A stretch of 12,876 bases of DNA from Ghiorsea sp. GTDB taxonomy: Bacteria; Pseudomonadota; Zetaproteobacteria; Mariprofundales; Mariprofundaceae. Of the stretch, positions 1 to 8,058 are shown piece after piece. The stretch is taken from positions 1 through 12,876 of the forward strand of contig JAJFLD010000183.1 of NCBI GenBank assembly GCA_021772875.1, written 5' to 3'. The position numbers and the translations under genes are program-made. How positions within the stretch are numbered: the stretch's first letter is position 1; every line of letters starts with the position of its first letter. The notes under the pieces are model-generated. The model was not told where the DNA came from, did no database searches, and saw only the letters and a program-made list of their open reading frames with translations.

Positions 1-53
1 ATATCATCTACTGTAAAACCAGCTATATAATCTTTTTTGTGAGTTTCGGGCAT
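1..53 (-). CDS. 5' end of an unidentified gene leaving the window
   Basis: An ATG on the minus strand at 53-51 opens a frame that stays open to the left edge and begins MPETHKKDYIAGFTVDD. It is preceded by a good Shine-Dalgarno sequence (GGAG, about 8 nt before the ATG). A perfect TATAAT-like -10 box lies about 100 nt upstream. Seventeen residues are too few to assign a family. It follows mnmA on the same strand but is separated from it by 189 nt, so it probably has its own promoter. Confidence 0.6.
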   Translation of the reverse strand, partial: MPETHKKDYIAGFTVDD

Positions 54-154
54 TTAAGGTTCTCCATATTCATATGAATGTTTGATCAAAATAGCATTGG
101 TTTAGCCTAACCTAACACGGTAAGTTTTGTATAAGCATGTATACGGTTCAAAGA

Positions 155-160
155 ATTATA
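155..160 (-). promoter_or_regulatory. Candidate -10 box for the leftmost gene
   Basis: On the minus strand this reads TATAAT, a perfect sigma-70 -10 hexamer, about 100 nt upstream of the ATG at 53. The best -35 at suitable spacing (TTCAAC, 18-nt spacer, 179-184) matches the consensus poorly, so only the -10 is convincing. Confidence 0.3.
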
Positions 161-242
161 GGTCATCCTGATAAAGCCGTTGAAGCGGTTTTTCAGTGTT
201 CTTCCAACATGCTTGGACAACGCGTTGGGATGAGATTCTAAA

Positions 243-1361
243 TCAGCGTTCAGCTGAGGCTACAATACCACCGCCAACCAATTCCTCGCCGACGTAAAAG
301 GCTGCAACTTGCCCTGGGGCAGTTGGTTTTTGGGGTGTTTCAAAGGTGAGGCTGGTGTTATCCGCATCGATATTGATGGTGCAAGGCGATGGGCGCATTT
401 GGTAGCGGACTTTGGAGAGGATTTTTTCGTTTTCTTTGATGTCGCGCAACCAGGTGGTGCCGCCCACTGAGACTTGGCGAATCAAGGCATCTTCTGGTGG
501 GGCAACAATCACGCGTGCTGTGGTGCCATCAAGCTCTACAACGTGCCAAGGGCCGTCGGGAAGACCAAGACCTTTACGTTGACCCAGTGTGTAGTGGGCG
601 ATGCCTTGGTGGCGACCTAGGGTGTTGCCTTCTCTGTCCATGATGTCACCAGCACGGAAACCTGTGGTGGCACCTTCTTTTTTGAGAAATTCAATGCGAT
701 TGCCAGCAGGAATAAAACAAATATCTTGGGATTCATGTTTGTTGGCTGTCATCAAATCATAATGATGCGCTAAAATGCGTGTGCCATCTTTTTGCAAGTG
801 ACCTACAGGAAATAAAATACGTGCAACTTGTGTTTTGTTGGTGGTGGCTAAAAAGTAGCTTTGATCTTTAACTTGATCATTACCACGGAAAATATGCACA
901 CCCGTTTCATCATCATTGCGTTGCACATAATGGCCTGTGGCTACATATTCAGCTTCGAGCTCATCGGCAGCATCAAGTAAGGCACCAAATTTCACAAAAC
1001 GATTACAACGCTCACATGGATTGGGGGTGCGGCCAGTTTCATAATCAGAGATAAATGGGTCAATGACATTTTTGCGGAAGTTTTCACGCATATCCATATT
1101 GTAAAAAGGAATGCCGATTTGATCGCAAACACGGCGTGCATCATAAGCATCATCGAGGGAACAACATGAACCAGCACCAGCTACATCTTCGCGGTTGTAG
1201 TCCCAAACGTGTAAAAATACACCAATCACATCAGCACCAGCTTCTTTAAGCAGAGCCGCAACAACAGATGAATCCACGCCACCTGACATGGCAGCGATTA
1301 CACGCACACCTTTGAGGTGCGACAAATCAGGTTTGAGTGAGGCGATGTCAGCTGAAGTCAT
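243..1361 (-). CDS. mnmA: tRNA-specific 2-thiouridylase MnmA
   Basis: MnmA adenylates and thiolates U34 of the tRNAs for Lys, Glu and Gln, giving the 2-thio group of mnm5s2U in the cytoplasm. The 372-residue product has the PP-loop ATP-binding motif SGGVDSS at 26-32. The nucleophilic cysteine lies in TPNPCERCN (C116) and the second catalytic cysteine in ESQDICFIP (C215), matching the known Cys pair of the family. The stretch GSCCSLDD near 64-71, followed by DARRVC, occurs in one MnmA subtype. Length is normal for the family (about 360-380). The ATG at 1361 is supported by GGAG five bases upstream. It is the first gene after the sspA terminator, with only about 25 nt between the U-run and its start, so its transcription depends on read-through or on a promoter overlapping the terminator. 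Confidence 0.96.
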   Translation of the reverse strand: MTSADIASLKPDLSHLKGVRVIAAMSGGVDSSVVAALLKEAGADVIGVFLHVWDYNREDVAGAGSCCSLDDAYDARRVCDQIGIPFYNMDMRENFRKNVIDPFISDYETGRTPNPCERCNRFVKFGALLDAADELEAEYVATGHYVQRNDDETGVHIFRGNDQVKDQSYFLATTNKTQVARILFPVGHLQKDGTRILAHHYDLMTANKHESQDICFIPAGNRIEFLKKEGATTGFRAGDIMDREGNTLGRHQGIAHYTLGQRKGLGLPDGPWHVVELDGTTARVIVAPPEDALIRQVSVGGTTWLRDIKENEKILSKVRYQMRPSPCTINIDADNTSLTFETPQKPTAPGQVAAFYVGEELVGGGIVASAER

Positions 1362-1386
1362 GGTTTCTCCTTAAATCTTTTTAAAC

Positions 1387-1423
1387 AAAAAAGCCTACAC
1401 GTTTTGCAACAGTGTAGGCTTTT
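1387..1423 (-). terminator. Rho-independent terminator after sspA
   Basis: A perfect 12-bp stem (arms 1412-1423 and 1389-1400) with an 11-nt loop ends in a run of six U when read on the minus strand. It lies 22 nt past the sspA stop codon. Because the arms are flanked by A and T runs it could also work from the plus strand, but no gene arrives from that side. Confidence 0.9.
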
Positions 1424-1440
1424 GTTGAGGGTTAAAGCAT

Positions 1441-1454
1441 TAGCCTACAGGCTA
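1441..1454 (-). promoter_or_regulatory. Palindrome over the sspA stop codon, possible antiterminator arm
   Basis: TAGCCTGTAGGCTA on the minus strand has 5-bp arms and contains the sspA stop TAG. Its UGUAGGCU is exactly complementary to AGCCUACA in the 5' arm of the terminator at 1387-1423. Pairing the two would block terminator formation. A ribosome finishing sspA would cover this element. The complementarity is seen directly; a regulatory role is inferred. Confidence 0.35.
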
Positions 1455-2041
1455 TCGCGAAGCATTTTTTCATGCTCAGATAATGAGCGATTAAATGCTG
1501 GGCGCTCAAATAAACGATCCATGTATGCTTCTAGATGCGGCCATTCAAAGGTGCTCACACCATTTGATTCCAAACGCCACAATACAGGAGCCAATGTAAT
1601 ATCAGCTAAAGTGTATTGTTCACCAATGAAATAAACTTGATTGGCCAAATAGCCATCCAAAGAAGTAAGGTATGCACGCATTTTTTTACTTGGCTCAGAT
1701 TTCTTTTTCAAGCGAACCAAGTTGTAATGTAGCGGGTAAACCTCTTCTTCAATGCGCATCACAGCCAAACGCATTTGTGCGCGTTCAGCTGGTGAGCCAG
1801 GTTTAAGTGGCGGGTGAGGGTAACGCTCATCCAAATATTCATTCACCACTGAAGGCTCAAAAAATACTGTGTCGCGATCAATCACCGTAGGCAGTTTGCC
1901 ATAAGGATTGATTTTCATAAAATCGGGGGGAAGATTATCTTCGTCCAATTCAAAAGTTTCAATAGGTAGTTCTTTCTCGGCCAACACAATCCGCGTACGG
2001 TGTGAATCAGGAGAAACTCCACTTGAATATAACTTGATCAT
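1445..2041 (-). CDS. sspA: Stringent starvation protein A (GST-fold, RNA polymerase-associated)
   Basis: This 198-residue protein has an N-terminal thioredoxin-like GST domain (about 1-78) and an all-helical C-terminal domain. SspA binds RNA polymerase and supports stress, stationary-phase and acid responses; it does not act as a glutathione transferase. SspA marks include the start MIKLYSSGVSPDSHRTR, the GKLPTVID loop (48-55), and the PHPP motif at 75-78 that corresponds to the conserved surface patch needed for SspA activity. The ATG at 2041 has a strong Shine-Dalgarno sequence (GGAGGAAG). No sspB follows, unlike in E. coli; a terminator and mnmA do. A GST of another class is possible but less likely given the PHPP motif. 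Confidence 0.88.
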   Translation of the reverse strand: MIKLYSSGVSPDSHRTRIVLAEKELPIETFELDEDNLPPDFMKINPYGKLPTVIDRDTVFFEPSVVNEYLDERYPHPPLKPGSPAERAQMRLAVMRIEEEVYPLHYNLVRLKKKSEPSKKMRAYLTSLDGYLANQVYFIGEQYTLADITLAPVLWRLESNGVSTFEWPHLEAYMDRLFERPAFNRSLSEHEKMLRDSL

Positions 2042-2100
2042 TAACTTCCTCCAATAAAAAAGGTCGCGGAAACTAGCATTTTTTATGAATAAATAAACGT

Positions 2101-2129
2101 ATTATTTGGTCACCTAGTTTTTAGGTCAG
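2101..2129 (-). promoter_or_regulatory. Candidate sigma-70 promoter for sspA
   Basis: On the minus strand a -35 CTGACC (2129-2124, four of six) and a -10 AATAAT (2106-2101, five of six) are separated by exactly 17 nt. They overlap the thiD 3' end and lie about 60 nt upstream of the sspA ATG. No clear terminator separates thiD from sspA, so read-through from the queG operon is also possible. Confidence 0.4.
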
Positions 2130-2844
2130 ATTGTAGCCAGCGATGCGCTTTACAAATGGCTGAAAGCAAAGTGTTGCTTTGGGCTAGGTATGCAGTAATC
2201 GCAGAGGCTAAGCGGCAGCCGGTGCCATGGGATTGAGCAAGGTTGAGCTGTTGTTTTTGATGGTGGAGTATTTCAACAGTGCCATCCAAATCGCAGAATA
2301 TATCGTGTAAAACTTCACCCTCGCCGTGGCCGCCTTTGAGAAAGACAGGTGTTTGATATTTTAAAAGTAGCGCTGAGGCAGTTTCAAGCGGATCATTTGA
2401 TGCTTTGCCAAGAAAAAAAGCGGCTTCTTGTTGATTGGGTGTCCAAAGCGTTGCTTGTTTTATCAAGGGTTCATATGCTATTTTGGCTGTGTTTTTATCA
2501 AATAAATATTGGCCTGATGAGGCAATCAACACAGGATCAAGCACCAGCGGGGTCGTGCCGATATGTGTAGCAACGATGTGTAAATGCTCTGCATCGAATA
2601 ACATGCCTGTTTTGATAGCGGCAAGGGGATAGTAACTCACGATAGCTTGAATCTCAGCCTTAAATTGGGGTGAAGATGAAGCTTGAATGTGAGAAATGTT
2701 ATCTGGGTTTTGCGCGGTAAGTGCGCTAATGGCAGAGCAACCATGCACGCCTAAAGCTTCAAAGACACGCAAATCAGCTTGGATGCCCGCGCCACCACAG
2801 GAATCTGAGCCACCTATGCTTAAGCAGACGGGGCGTTGTTCCAA
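2110..2844 (-). CDS. thiD: Hydroxymethylpyrimidine/phosphomethylpyrimidine kinase ThiD
   Basis: ThiD phosphorylates HMP and HMP-P to HMP-PP, the pyrimidine partner for thiamine phosphate synthesis. The ribokinase-fold protein shows the N-terminal substrate loop GGSDSCGGAGIQAD at about 11-24, the SALTAQNP segment, and the C-terminal anion-hole motif HGTGC near 206-210. At 244 residues it is slightly shorter than the usual 260-270. The start is TTG at 2844; no ATG or GTG lies between it and the upstream in-frame stop, and it places the conserved loop at the usual distance from the N-terminus. It overlaps the 3' end of thiE by 25 nt, so translation is probably coupled, which would excuse the weak start codon and ribosome-binding site. 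Confidence 0.93.
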   Translation of the reverse strand: MEQRPVCLSIGGSDSCGGAGIQADLRVFEALGVHGCSAISALTAQNPDNISHIQASSSPQFKAEIQAIVSYYPLAAIKTGMLFDAEHLHIVATHIGTTPLVLDPVLIASSGQYLFDKNTAKIAYEPLIKQATLWTPNQQEAAFFLGKASNDPLETASALLLKYQTPVFLKGGHGEGEVLHDIFCDLDGTVEILHHQKQQLNLAQSHGTGCRLASAITAYLAQSNTLLSAICKAHRWLQSDLKTR

Positions 2845-3458
2845 ATCTCTACCATGGCTTTGGCTCTTGCGGTGATTTGATCTGGCTCTGCTGCAAACAA
2901 GCTTGAAATCACTGCTGCATATGTTGCACCAGCGGCTTTGATAGCCGTTAAATGCTCAAGATGAATCCCACCAATGGCACAGACATGGGCATGAGGAAAC
3001 ATACTGCAAGCTTTGGCCAATCGCGGCAAGCCAATCACAGGCACATCCGACTTGGTCGCCGATGCAAACACAGCACCAAAAGATACATAATTGGCACCAA
3101 AATCAAGTGCGGTTTTGGCATAACGCGCATCAGCTCGGCAGGTGATGCCAAGGATGAAATCATTACTCACTTGATGGCGAATGCTGGAAACATCGGCGAC
3201 ATCATTGCGCCCCAAATGCACGCCATCTGCGCCACTTTCTAAAGCCAATTGCAGCGAATCATTGATGATGCAGGTTGCTTGATACTGTTGGGTTAAATCG
3301 CGCAAACGCAAAGCACGTTTAAGCTGGCGTTTGAAGCCAGATTTTTTGTCGCGCAATTGTAGTATTTTGATGCCACCTTGAAGTGCAGCTTCTGCTTTTT
3401 CGAGCAGAAGCCCCTCATCCAAGTCGGCAGGTAAAATACCGTAAATGCCAGTGTTCAT
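2820..3458 (-). CDS. thiE: Thiamine phosphate synthase ThiE
   Basis: ThiE joins HMP-PP to the thiazole phosphate to give thiamine monophosphate. The 212-residue TIM-barrel protein has the expected signature segments in order: LQLRDKK (about 34-40, diphosphate binding), IINDSLQLALESGADGVHLG (about 65-83), GITCRA in place of the common GxSCH, YVSFGAVFASATK (about 124-136) and CAIGGI (about 160-165). Its ATG overlaps the stop of the upstream phosphatase gene in an ATGA (3455-3458), and its own 3' end overlaps thiD by 25 nt. No thiamine (TPP) riboswitch is visible, which fits an internal operon position. Confidence 0.94.
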   Translation of the reverse strand: MNTGIYGILPADLDEGLLLEKAEAALQGGIKILQLRDKKSGFKRQLKRALRLRDLTQQYQATCIINDSLQLALESGADGVHLGRNDVADVSSIRHQVSNDFILGITCRADARYAKTALDFGANYVSFGAVFASATKSDVPVIGLPRLAKACSMFPHAHVCAIGGIHLEHLTAIKAAGATYAAVISSLFAAEPDQITARAKAMVEIWNNAPSA

Positions 3459-4111
3459 TTTTCGATAAGTCTTAATAAATCGGTGAAATGCGGTAGGTTA
3501 TATACTTTATCTGCATATTCAGCAGGCACATCTTGATAACCATGTTCTGCAAAACATACCGTATGGCAATCTGCTGCAAATCCTGCTTCGACATCAAAGC
3601 GGGTATCACCGACCATCACAGCTTCGCTATGATGCACACCCATAGCTCGGCAGCATTCTAAAAGCATATCAGGGGCAGGTTTTTTGGGGAAACCATCTTC
3701 CGGTGAGAGTGCCAAGGTCATATAATCATCCAAGCCCAAAGCTTTGGTGACTTTAACACGTGCTTTGGCAGGTTTTGCGGTGACGATACACATAGAGAAA
3801 CCTTTTGCTTTTAAGGTATCCAGTGTTTCTTTTACGCCAGGAAGCATTTTGCCTTCATCGGCTGGATATTGTTCATAAAAATCAGCAAAAGCGTGATACA
3901 ACGCCATGGTGTCGGGGTGGTCCATAGGTTTGCCCAAGACATTAGAGGCAAGCTTTTGCGCACCACCACCCACATGCGGTTGTGTTTCGGCAAGGGTCAT
4001 TTGGAAATCATAGCCTAATTTGGCCAAAGCGCGGTTAGCATTGGCACGAATATCAGGCAAGGCATCAATCAAGGTGCCATCCAAATCAAAAATAAATGCT
4101 TTAATTGTCAT
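3455..4111 (-). CDS. gph: HAD-family phosphatase, phosphoglycolate phosphatase-like
   Basis: The 218-residue protein carries all HAD motifs: FDLDGT at 8-13 (nucleophile D9, acid D11), the motif II threonine in CIVTAKPA, the motif III lysine in FPKKPAPD, and motif IV GDTRFDVEAG. The helical cap between motifs I and II fits the Gph class, which removes 2-phosphoglycolate. I chose the ATG at 4111 because it follows AGAGGA at good spacing and gives the canonical MTIKAFIFDLDGT start; the frame extends 12 codons further upstream (to 4147) but that would lie deep inside queG. It overlaps the queG end by 11 nt and thiE by 4 nt. In this operon it might instead dephosphorylate a thiamine or queuosine intermediate; the sequence does not decide this. 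Confidence 0.85.
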   Translation of the reverse strand: MTIKAFIFDLDGTLIDALPDIRANANRALAKLGYDFQMTLAETQPHVGGGAQKLASNVLGKPMDHPDTMALYHAFADFYEQYPADEGKMLPGVKETLDTLKAKGFSMCIVTAKPAKARVKVTKALGLDDYMTLALSPEDGFPKKPAPDMLLECCRAMGVHHSEAVMVGDTRFDVEAGFAADCHTVCFAEHGYQDVPAEYADKVYNLPHFTDLLRLIEK

Positions 4112-5237
4112 CTTTCCTCTCAAAGCCAGCAATTTCCGCCAGCACATGTTTATTTTTTTCGGTTTCTAGCAAGAGTTTTATGTGTTGTACAACTTGTCCA
4201 TCTTTTGCAGCAAGCTGTTTGAGCGCCCAGACAGCATGTCCACGAATCAAAGGTTCTTGGTCGAATAAAACTTCCAGCAATAAGGGCACAAAGCTTGAAT
4301 CGCCACTATTACCCATGGCAATGCAAACGTTGCGCAGTAGTCCTGCGCGTTTTGTGCGTTTTATTGCAGAGTTGCGAAAGCGTATTCGAAACCCTTCTTC
4401 ATCCAAGCGCAGTAGGTTAGCAAGTTCTGGAAATAATGTATCCTCACGCGGTTTGAGGAAATCTTGTGGCGGTGCGTCGACCTTTTTATTCCAAGGGCAA
4501 ACGGTTTGGCAATCATCACAACCAAAAATACGATTGCCCATAGGTTTGCGCAAGGCATCAGGGATGAAACCTTTAAATTCTATGGTTAAGTAAGAAATAC
4601 ACAGTCGCGCATCAACAATATAAGGTGAAACGATTGCCCCCGTTGGGCAAGCGGGCAAACAATCTGTGCATGTGCCACAATGCAAATTGGCTTCTGTGTC
4701 GGGGGTGATTTTTGCGGTAGTAAAAAGTTCGGCCAAAAAAAACCAAGAGCCAAATTCGCGATTGATGCTTAAGCTGTGTTTACCCTGCCAAGCCAAACCA
4801 CCCTTGGCGGCAAGCGCATGTTCCAGCACGGGTGCAGTGTCGACATACACGCGTTGACCATGCTCACCCAATAAAATATCCAAATCTCGCGCCAAAGCTT
4901 TGAGCTTTTTTTTCATCACTTCATGGTAGTCATCGCCCCATGCATAACTGGCGATAACGCCTTGTTGTGGCGTGGCTTGTTGCTGTTGGGGTGGGGTGTA
5001 TGGCATGCCAAGAGATATGACAGTCTGAATATTATCTAACATATCAGCCGGATGCTTACGGCGATAAGTGCGCACTTCTTCAGCCATATAATCCATATCG
5101 CCATACATCTTTGCTTGAATCCATCTATCCAAAGCTTCTTGGTTTAAGCTATCCACCTGAGGGCGGGTAAAAGCACACAGCGCAAAGCCATGTTTTTTAG
5201 CAAGTTGTTGGATATGGGTTTTGTTGGAGGAAGGCAT
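4101..5237 (-). CDS. queG: Epoxyqueuosine reductase QueG
   Basis: QueG reduces epoxyqueuosine to queuosine at position 34 of GUN-anticodon tRNAs, using cobalamin and two 4Fe-4S clusters. The 378-residue protein matches family length (E. coli about 379). Visible are the segment VDTAPVLEHALA (catalytic Asp near 132), the first cluster motif CGTCTDCLPACPTGAI (about 187-202), the second CDDCQTVCPWNKK (about 240-252), and C-terminal HEAT-like helices that bind the tRNA. ATG at 5237 is kept because it gives the normal N-terminal length, although the Shine-Dalgarno match is weak. It heads the operon queG > gph > thiE > thiD and is divergent from folE. QueA, the preceding enzyme of the pathway, is present but broken at the right end of the window. 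Confidence 0.95.
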   Translation of the reverse strand: MPSSNKTHIQQLAKKHGFALCAFTRPQVDSLNQEALDRWIQAKMYGDMDYMAEEVRTYRRKHPADMLDNIQTVISLGMPYTPPQQQQATPQQGVIASYAWGDDYHEVMKKKLKALARDLDILLGEHGQRVYVDTAPVLEHALAAKGGLAWQGKHSLSINREFGSWFFLAELFTTAKITPDTEANLHCGTCTDCLPACPTGAIVSPYIVDARLCISYLTIEFKGFIPDALRKPMGNRIFGCDDCQTVCPWNKKVDAPPQDFLKPREDTLFPELANLLRLDEEGFRIRFRNSAIKRTKRAGLLRNVCIAMGNSGDSSFVPLLLEVLFDQEPLIRGHAVWALKQLAAKDGQVVQHIKLLLETEKNKHVLAEIAGFERKDDN

Positions 5238-5345
5238 GATGGCGTAATTAAAGCACAGCAGGCGCAGAGAACACAGAAAAAGTATAGTTTTTATTCGGCA
5301 AGCATTGGGCTACTGTTGGGCAAGTGAAAAGTAGGAGAACCTTTT

Positions 5346-5942
5346 ATGCCTGATGATTTTGATATGTCTGATCCGAAAAATATCCAAGCGATGGCGCATG
5401 TCACGGCGTTGTTGCAGCATATTGGTGATGACCCTAATCGTGAAGGTTTGAAGGAAACACCCAAACGTGTGCTTAAAGCATTTCAGGAATATTTCTCGGG
5501 TTATCAAGAAGATCCGTCAGAGCATTTGAAAAAAACGTTTGAAGAAGTGGCAGGTTATGATGAATTGGTATTGGTTTCCGATATTGATGTGCATAGCCAT
5601 TGTGAACACCACTTAGCCCCATTTGTTGGCAAGGCACATGTGGCTTATATCCCTAATGGTCGGGTGGTTGGTTTGTCGAAGTTGGGGCGTTTGGTGGATG
5701 GCTATGCCAAACGTTTGCAAGTGCAAGAAAAGCTCACCATGCAAATTGCCAATGCTTTAGAAGATGTCTTGCAGCCTGCTGGTGTGGCCGTGATTTTACA
5801 GTGCAAACATTTTTGTATGTGCCATAGAGGTGTTAAAAAACCTGATGCAGTCACCACCACTTCAAAGCTCAGTGGTGCTTTCCTTAATAATCCATCATCA
5901 CGCTTAGAGTTGTTTCAGTTGATTAATAATCATGGGTTATAA
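5346..5942 (+). CDS. folE: GTP cyclohydrolase I FolE
   Basis: FolE converts GTP to 7,8-dihydroneopterin triphosphate, the first step to folate and, through QueD/QueE/QueC, to queuosine. The 198-residue protein shows the zinc-site motif HCEHH (C86, H89) and the second zinc cysteine in KHFCMCHRG (C157), together with GLSKLGRLVDGYAKR and the VQEKLT segment, all typical of the zinc-dependent type I enzyme. Near the C-terminus the SGAFLNNP stretch also fits. The ATG at 5346 has AGGAG at 5333-5337. It is transcribed divergently from queG across a 108-nt spacer in which I find no convincing -35/-10 pair. A queuosine link with queG is suggested by position only; folate synthesis is the default role. 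Confidence 0.96.
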   Translation: MPDDFDMSDPKNIQAMAHVTALLQHIGDDPNREGLKETPKRVLKAFQEYFSGYQEDPSEHLKKTFEEVAGYDELVLVSDIDVHSHCEHHLAPFVGKAHVAYIPNGRVVGLSKLGRLVDGYAKRLQVQEKLTMQIANALEDVLQPAGVAVILQCKHFCMCHRGVKKPDAVTTTSKLSGAFLNNPSSRLELFQLINNHGL

Positions 5943-6097
5943 ATAAAGCAGTAAGAATAAGTTAGGACGTAAGATGAGTGTTTTTTTATGGATAGTGGAT
6001 TAATGTAGTAATTTTAGGCACCCTGCGCGCCCCTTTAGAGTATGTTGATTGCTGACAAAGTAATCTCAAAAGTGTTATCAAGTCGCGGAGAAACCCA

Positions 6098-7627
6098 ATG
6101 TTTACCTTATACAAAAAGCACATGTGGAGTGCAAAAGACGATGTGTTATCAGGGCTGACTGTAGCTCTGGCGCTGGTTCCCGAAGCTGTTGCATTTGCAT
6201 TTGTGGCAGGTGTTCATCCTTTGGTTGGGCTTTATGCCGCTTTTATGGTGGGATTAATCACTTCGTTGATTGGTGGTCGCCCAGGCATGATTTCTGGTGC
6301 AACGGGTGCGTTGGCAGTAGTGATGGTGGCATTGGTGGCCGAACATGGTGTTGAGTATTTGTTTGCCACGGTGGTGTTGATGGGGCTGCTGCAAATTCTT
6401 TTTGGTTTGTTGAAGTTGGGTAAGTTTATTCGAATGGTGCCATACCCTGTCATGTTGGGTTTTGTAAATGGGCTTGCCATTGTGATTTTTCTTGCCCAAT
6501 TGCCACAATTTCAGACTGAAGATGCCGATGGTGTATTGCAATGGCTGCAAGGTGTTGATTTGTATCTGATGCTGGGTTTAGCAGCGGCAACAATGGCAAT
6601 CATGTATTTCTTACCCAAAGTTACACGCGCGGTTCCTGCTGGTTTGGTTGCTATTGTTGGGTTGTCGGCAGTGGTGATTTGGATGGGTATTGATACCAAA
6701 ACAGTTGGTGACATTGCCTCCATTGGTGGTGTGTTTCCTCCGTTTCATGTGCCTGACATTCCGTTTAATTTAGAAACATTGTATATTATTTTCCCCTATG
6801 CCGTGATTTTGGCAGCGATTGGTTTGATTGAGTCTTTGTTAACCATGACAGTGATTGATGAAATGACGGAAACACGTGGGCAAGGTAATCGTGTCTCTAT
6901 TGGTCAAGGGGCTGCTAATGTGGTCACTGGATTCTTTGGTGGCATGGGTGGTTGCGCTATGATTGGACAATCCATGATTAATATTTCTTCGGGCGGTTTG
7001 CGCAATCTATCGGGTATTTCAGCCGCTTTGTTTTTATTGTCGTTTATCCTTTTTGGCAATGAACTTATTGAGAAAATCCCTGTAGCGGTATTGGTGGGTA
7101 TCATGTTTATGGTGGTGATTGGTACATTTGAATGGGGAAGCTTCAACCTATTAAATAAAATCCCCAAAGAAGATTCTTTTGTGGGTATTTTGGTTGCAGT
7201 GGTCACCGTATTTACTGATTTGGCGATTGCTGTGATTGTGGGCGTGATTGCGATGGCTTTGGTGTTTGCGTGGAAAAATGCGAAACATATTTATGCCTTG
7301 CCTAAGGATTTGGAAAGTGGTGAGCGCGTATACGAAATTCACGGCCCTTTATTCTTTGCCTCAATTCACCGCTTTAATGACTTGTTTACACCTGAAAACG
7401 ATCCCGATGAAGTGATTATCGATTTTGCCTTTTCACGCGTAGCCGATCATTCGGCTATTGAAGCCATTGATAACTTGGCTGAGCGTTATAATAAAGCAGG
7501 GAAAAAGCTACATTTACGCCATTTGAGCCAAGAGTGCAAAGAGCTGCTTGAAAAGGCAGGCAACTTGGTTGAAGTGAATATCAAAGAAGACCCACATTAT
7601 CATATTGCGGATGATAAATTAGCTTAA
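6098..7627 (+). CDS. SulP (SLC26-type) anion transporter with C-terminal STAS domain
   Basis: This 509-residue inner-membrane protein belongs to the SulP family, which moves sulfate, bicarbonate or related anions, often with Na+ or H+. The first ~390 residues are a series of hydrophobic segments, with the family N-terminal stretch LTVALALVPEAVAFAF near 20-35, GLYAAF and GGRPGMISGATGA after it, and GGMGGCAMIGQSMINISSG near 280-298. A cytoplasmic STAS domain follows (about 400-509), with DFAFSRVADHSAIEAID as its core. The ATG at 6098 has GGAG at 6087-6090. The substrate cannot be read from sequence. Residues 408-509 are duplicated immediately downstream. The 155 nt before the gene hold no promoter I trust. 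Confidence 0.93.
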   Translation: MFTLYKKHMWSAKDDVLSGLTVALALVPEAVAFAFVAGVHPLVGLYAAFMVGLITSLIGGRPGMISGATGALAVVMVALVAEHGVEYLFATVVLMGLLQILFGLLKLGKFIRMVPYPVMLGFVNGLAIVIFLAQLPQFQTEDADGVLQWLQGVDLYLMLGLAAATMAIMYFLPKVTRAVPAGLVAIVGLSAVVIWMGIDTKTVGDIASIGGVFPPFHVPDIPFNLETLYIIFPYAVILAAIGLIESLLTMTVIDEMTETRGQGNRVSIGQGAANVVTGFFGGMGGCAMIGQSMINISSGGLRNLSGISAALFLLSFILFGNELIEKIPVAVLVGIMFMVVIGTFEWGSFNLLNKIPKEDSFVGILVAVVTVFTDLAIAVIVGVIAMALVFAWKNAKHIYALPKDLESGERVYEIHGPLFFASIHRFNDLFTPENDPDEVIIDFAFSRVADHSAIEAIDNLAERYNKAGKKLHLRHLSQECKELLEKAGNLVEVNIKEDPHYHIADDKLA

Positions 7628-7737
7628 CATCGCGAGAAGCCCCAAAGATTTGAGTCAATATCAAGTTATGGAAGGCTGCCCAGCGACACTAAGATTCAAC
7701 TAACAAATGTCGTATTGCAAGACCCGACCCCGAGGGC
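7628..7737 (+). repeat. Non-coding direct repeat, copy 1
   Basis: This 110-nt stretch starts right after the SulP stop codon and recurs at 8059-8170 after the STAS copy. The two align with six substitutions and two single-base gaps (about 93% identity); the last 40 nt, ending in GACCCCGAGGGC, are identical. Its terminal GAGGG lies 4 nt before the TTG of the downstream frame and could act as a ribosome-binding site. The sharp 3' boundary suggests an interspersed element end rather than ordinary spacer. Confidence 0.9.
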
Positions 7738-7740
7738 TAT

Positions 7741-8058
7741 TTGCCAACGGGTGAGCGTGTGTATGAAATCCATGGGCCACTGTTTTTTGCCTCAACACAT
7801 CGCTTCAACGATTTATTTGACCCGAAAAACGACCCTGATGAAGTAATCTTCGACTTTGCCTACTCTCGCGTTGCTGATCACTCCGCCATTGAAGCCATTG
7901 ATAATTTGGCTGAGCGCTATACCAAAGAAGGCAAGAAACTGCACCTGTGCCATTTGAGCCAAGAGTGTAAAGCCTTGCTTGAGAAGGCAGGCAACTTGGT
8001 GGAAATCAATATCAAGGAAGATCCGCATTACCACATCGCAGACGACAAATTAGCATAA
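7741..8058 (+). pseudogene. Partial tandem copy of the SulP STAS domain
   Basis: A 105-codon open frame from TTG at 7741 repeats SulP residues 408-509 at a constant offset of 431 nt without gaps. By my count 67 of 309 nucleotides differ but only 10 of 102 residues, so most differences are synonymous. The transmembrane part is absent, so it cannot transport. It may be the remnant of a second, diverged sulP gene that lost its 5' part, or a free STAS domain translated from TTG with the GAGGG at 7732-7736. The frame is intact, which leaves room for function as a stand-alone STAS protein, but I call it a gene remnant because it has no clear promoter. Confidence 0.75.

Noticed and set aside
200..232. 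Inverted repeats (TCCAA/TTGGA and CAACGCGTTG) downstream of mnmA as a terminator
   Set aside because: Stems are short, the second has no loop, and no T-run follows on the minus strand.
2820..4147. TPP riboswitch linked to thiE/thiD
   Set aside because: The genes overlap their neighbours inside the operon and leave no leader space; no THI-box-like conserved sequence was seen upstream of queG either.
5238..5345. Divergent promoters for queG and folE from TATAGT/TATACT at 5282-5288
   Set aside because: Both strands show a -10-like hexamer but neither has a recognisable -35 at proper spacing.
5943..6097. Small gene or terminator between folE and sulP
   Set aside because: The only ATG frame at 5974 has nine codons, and no stem followed by a T-run was found.
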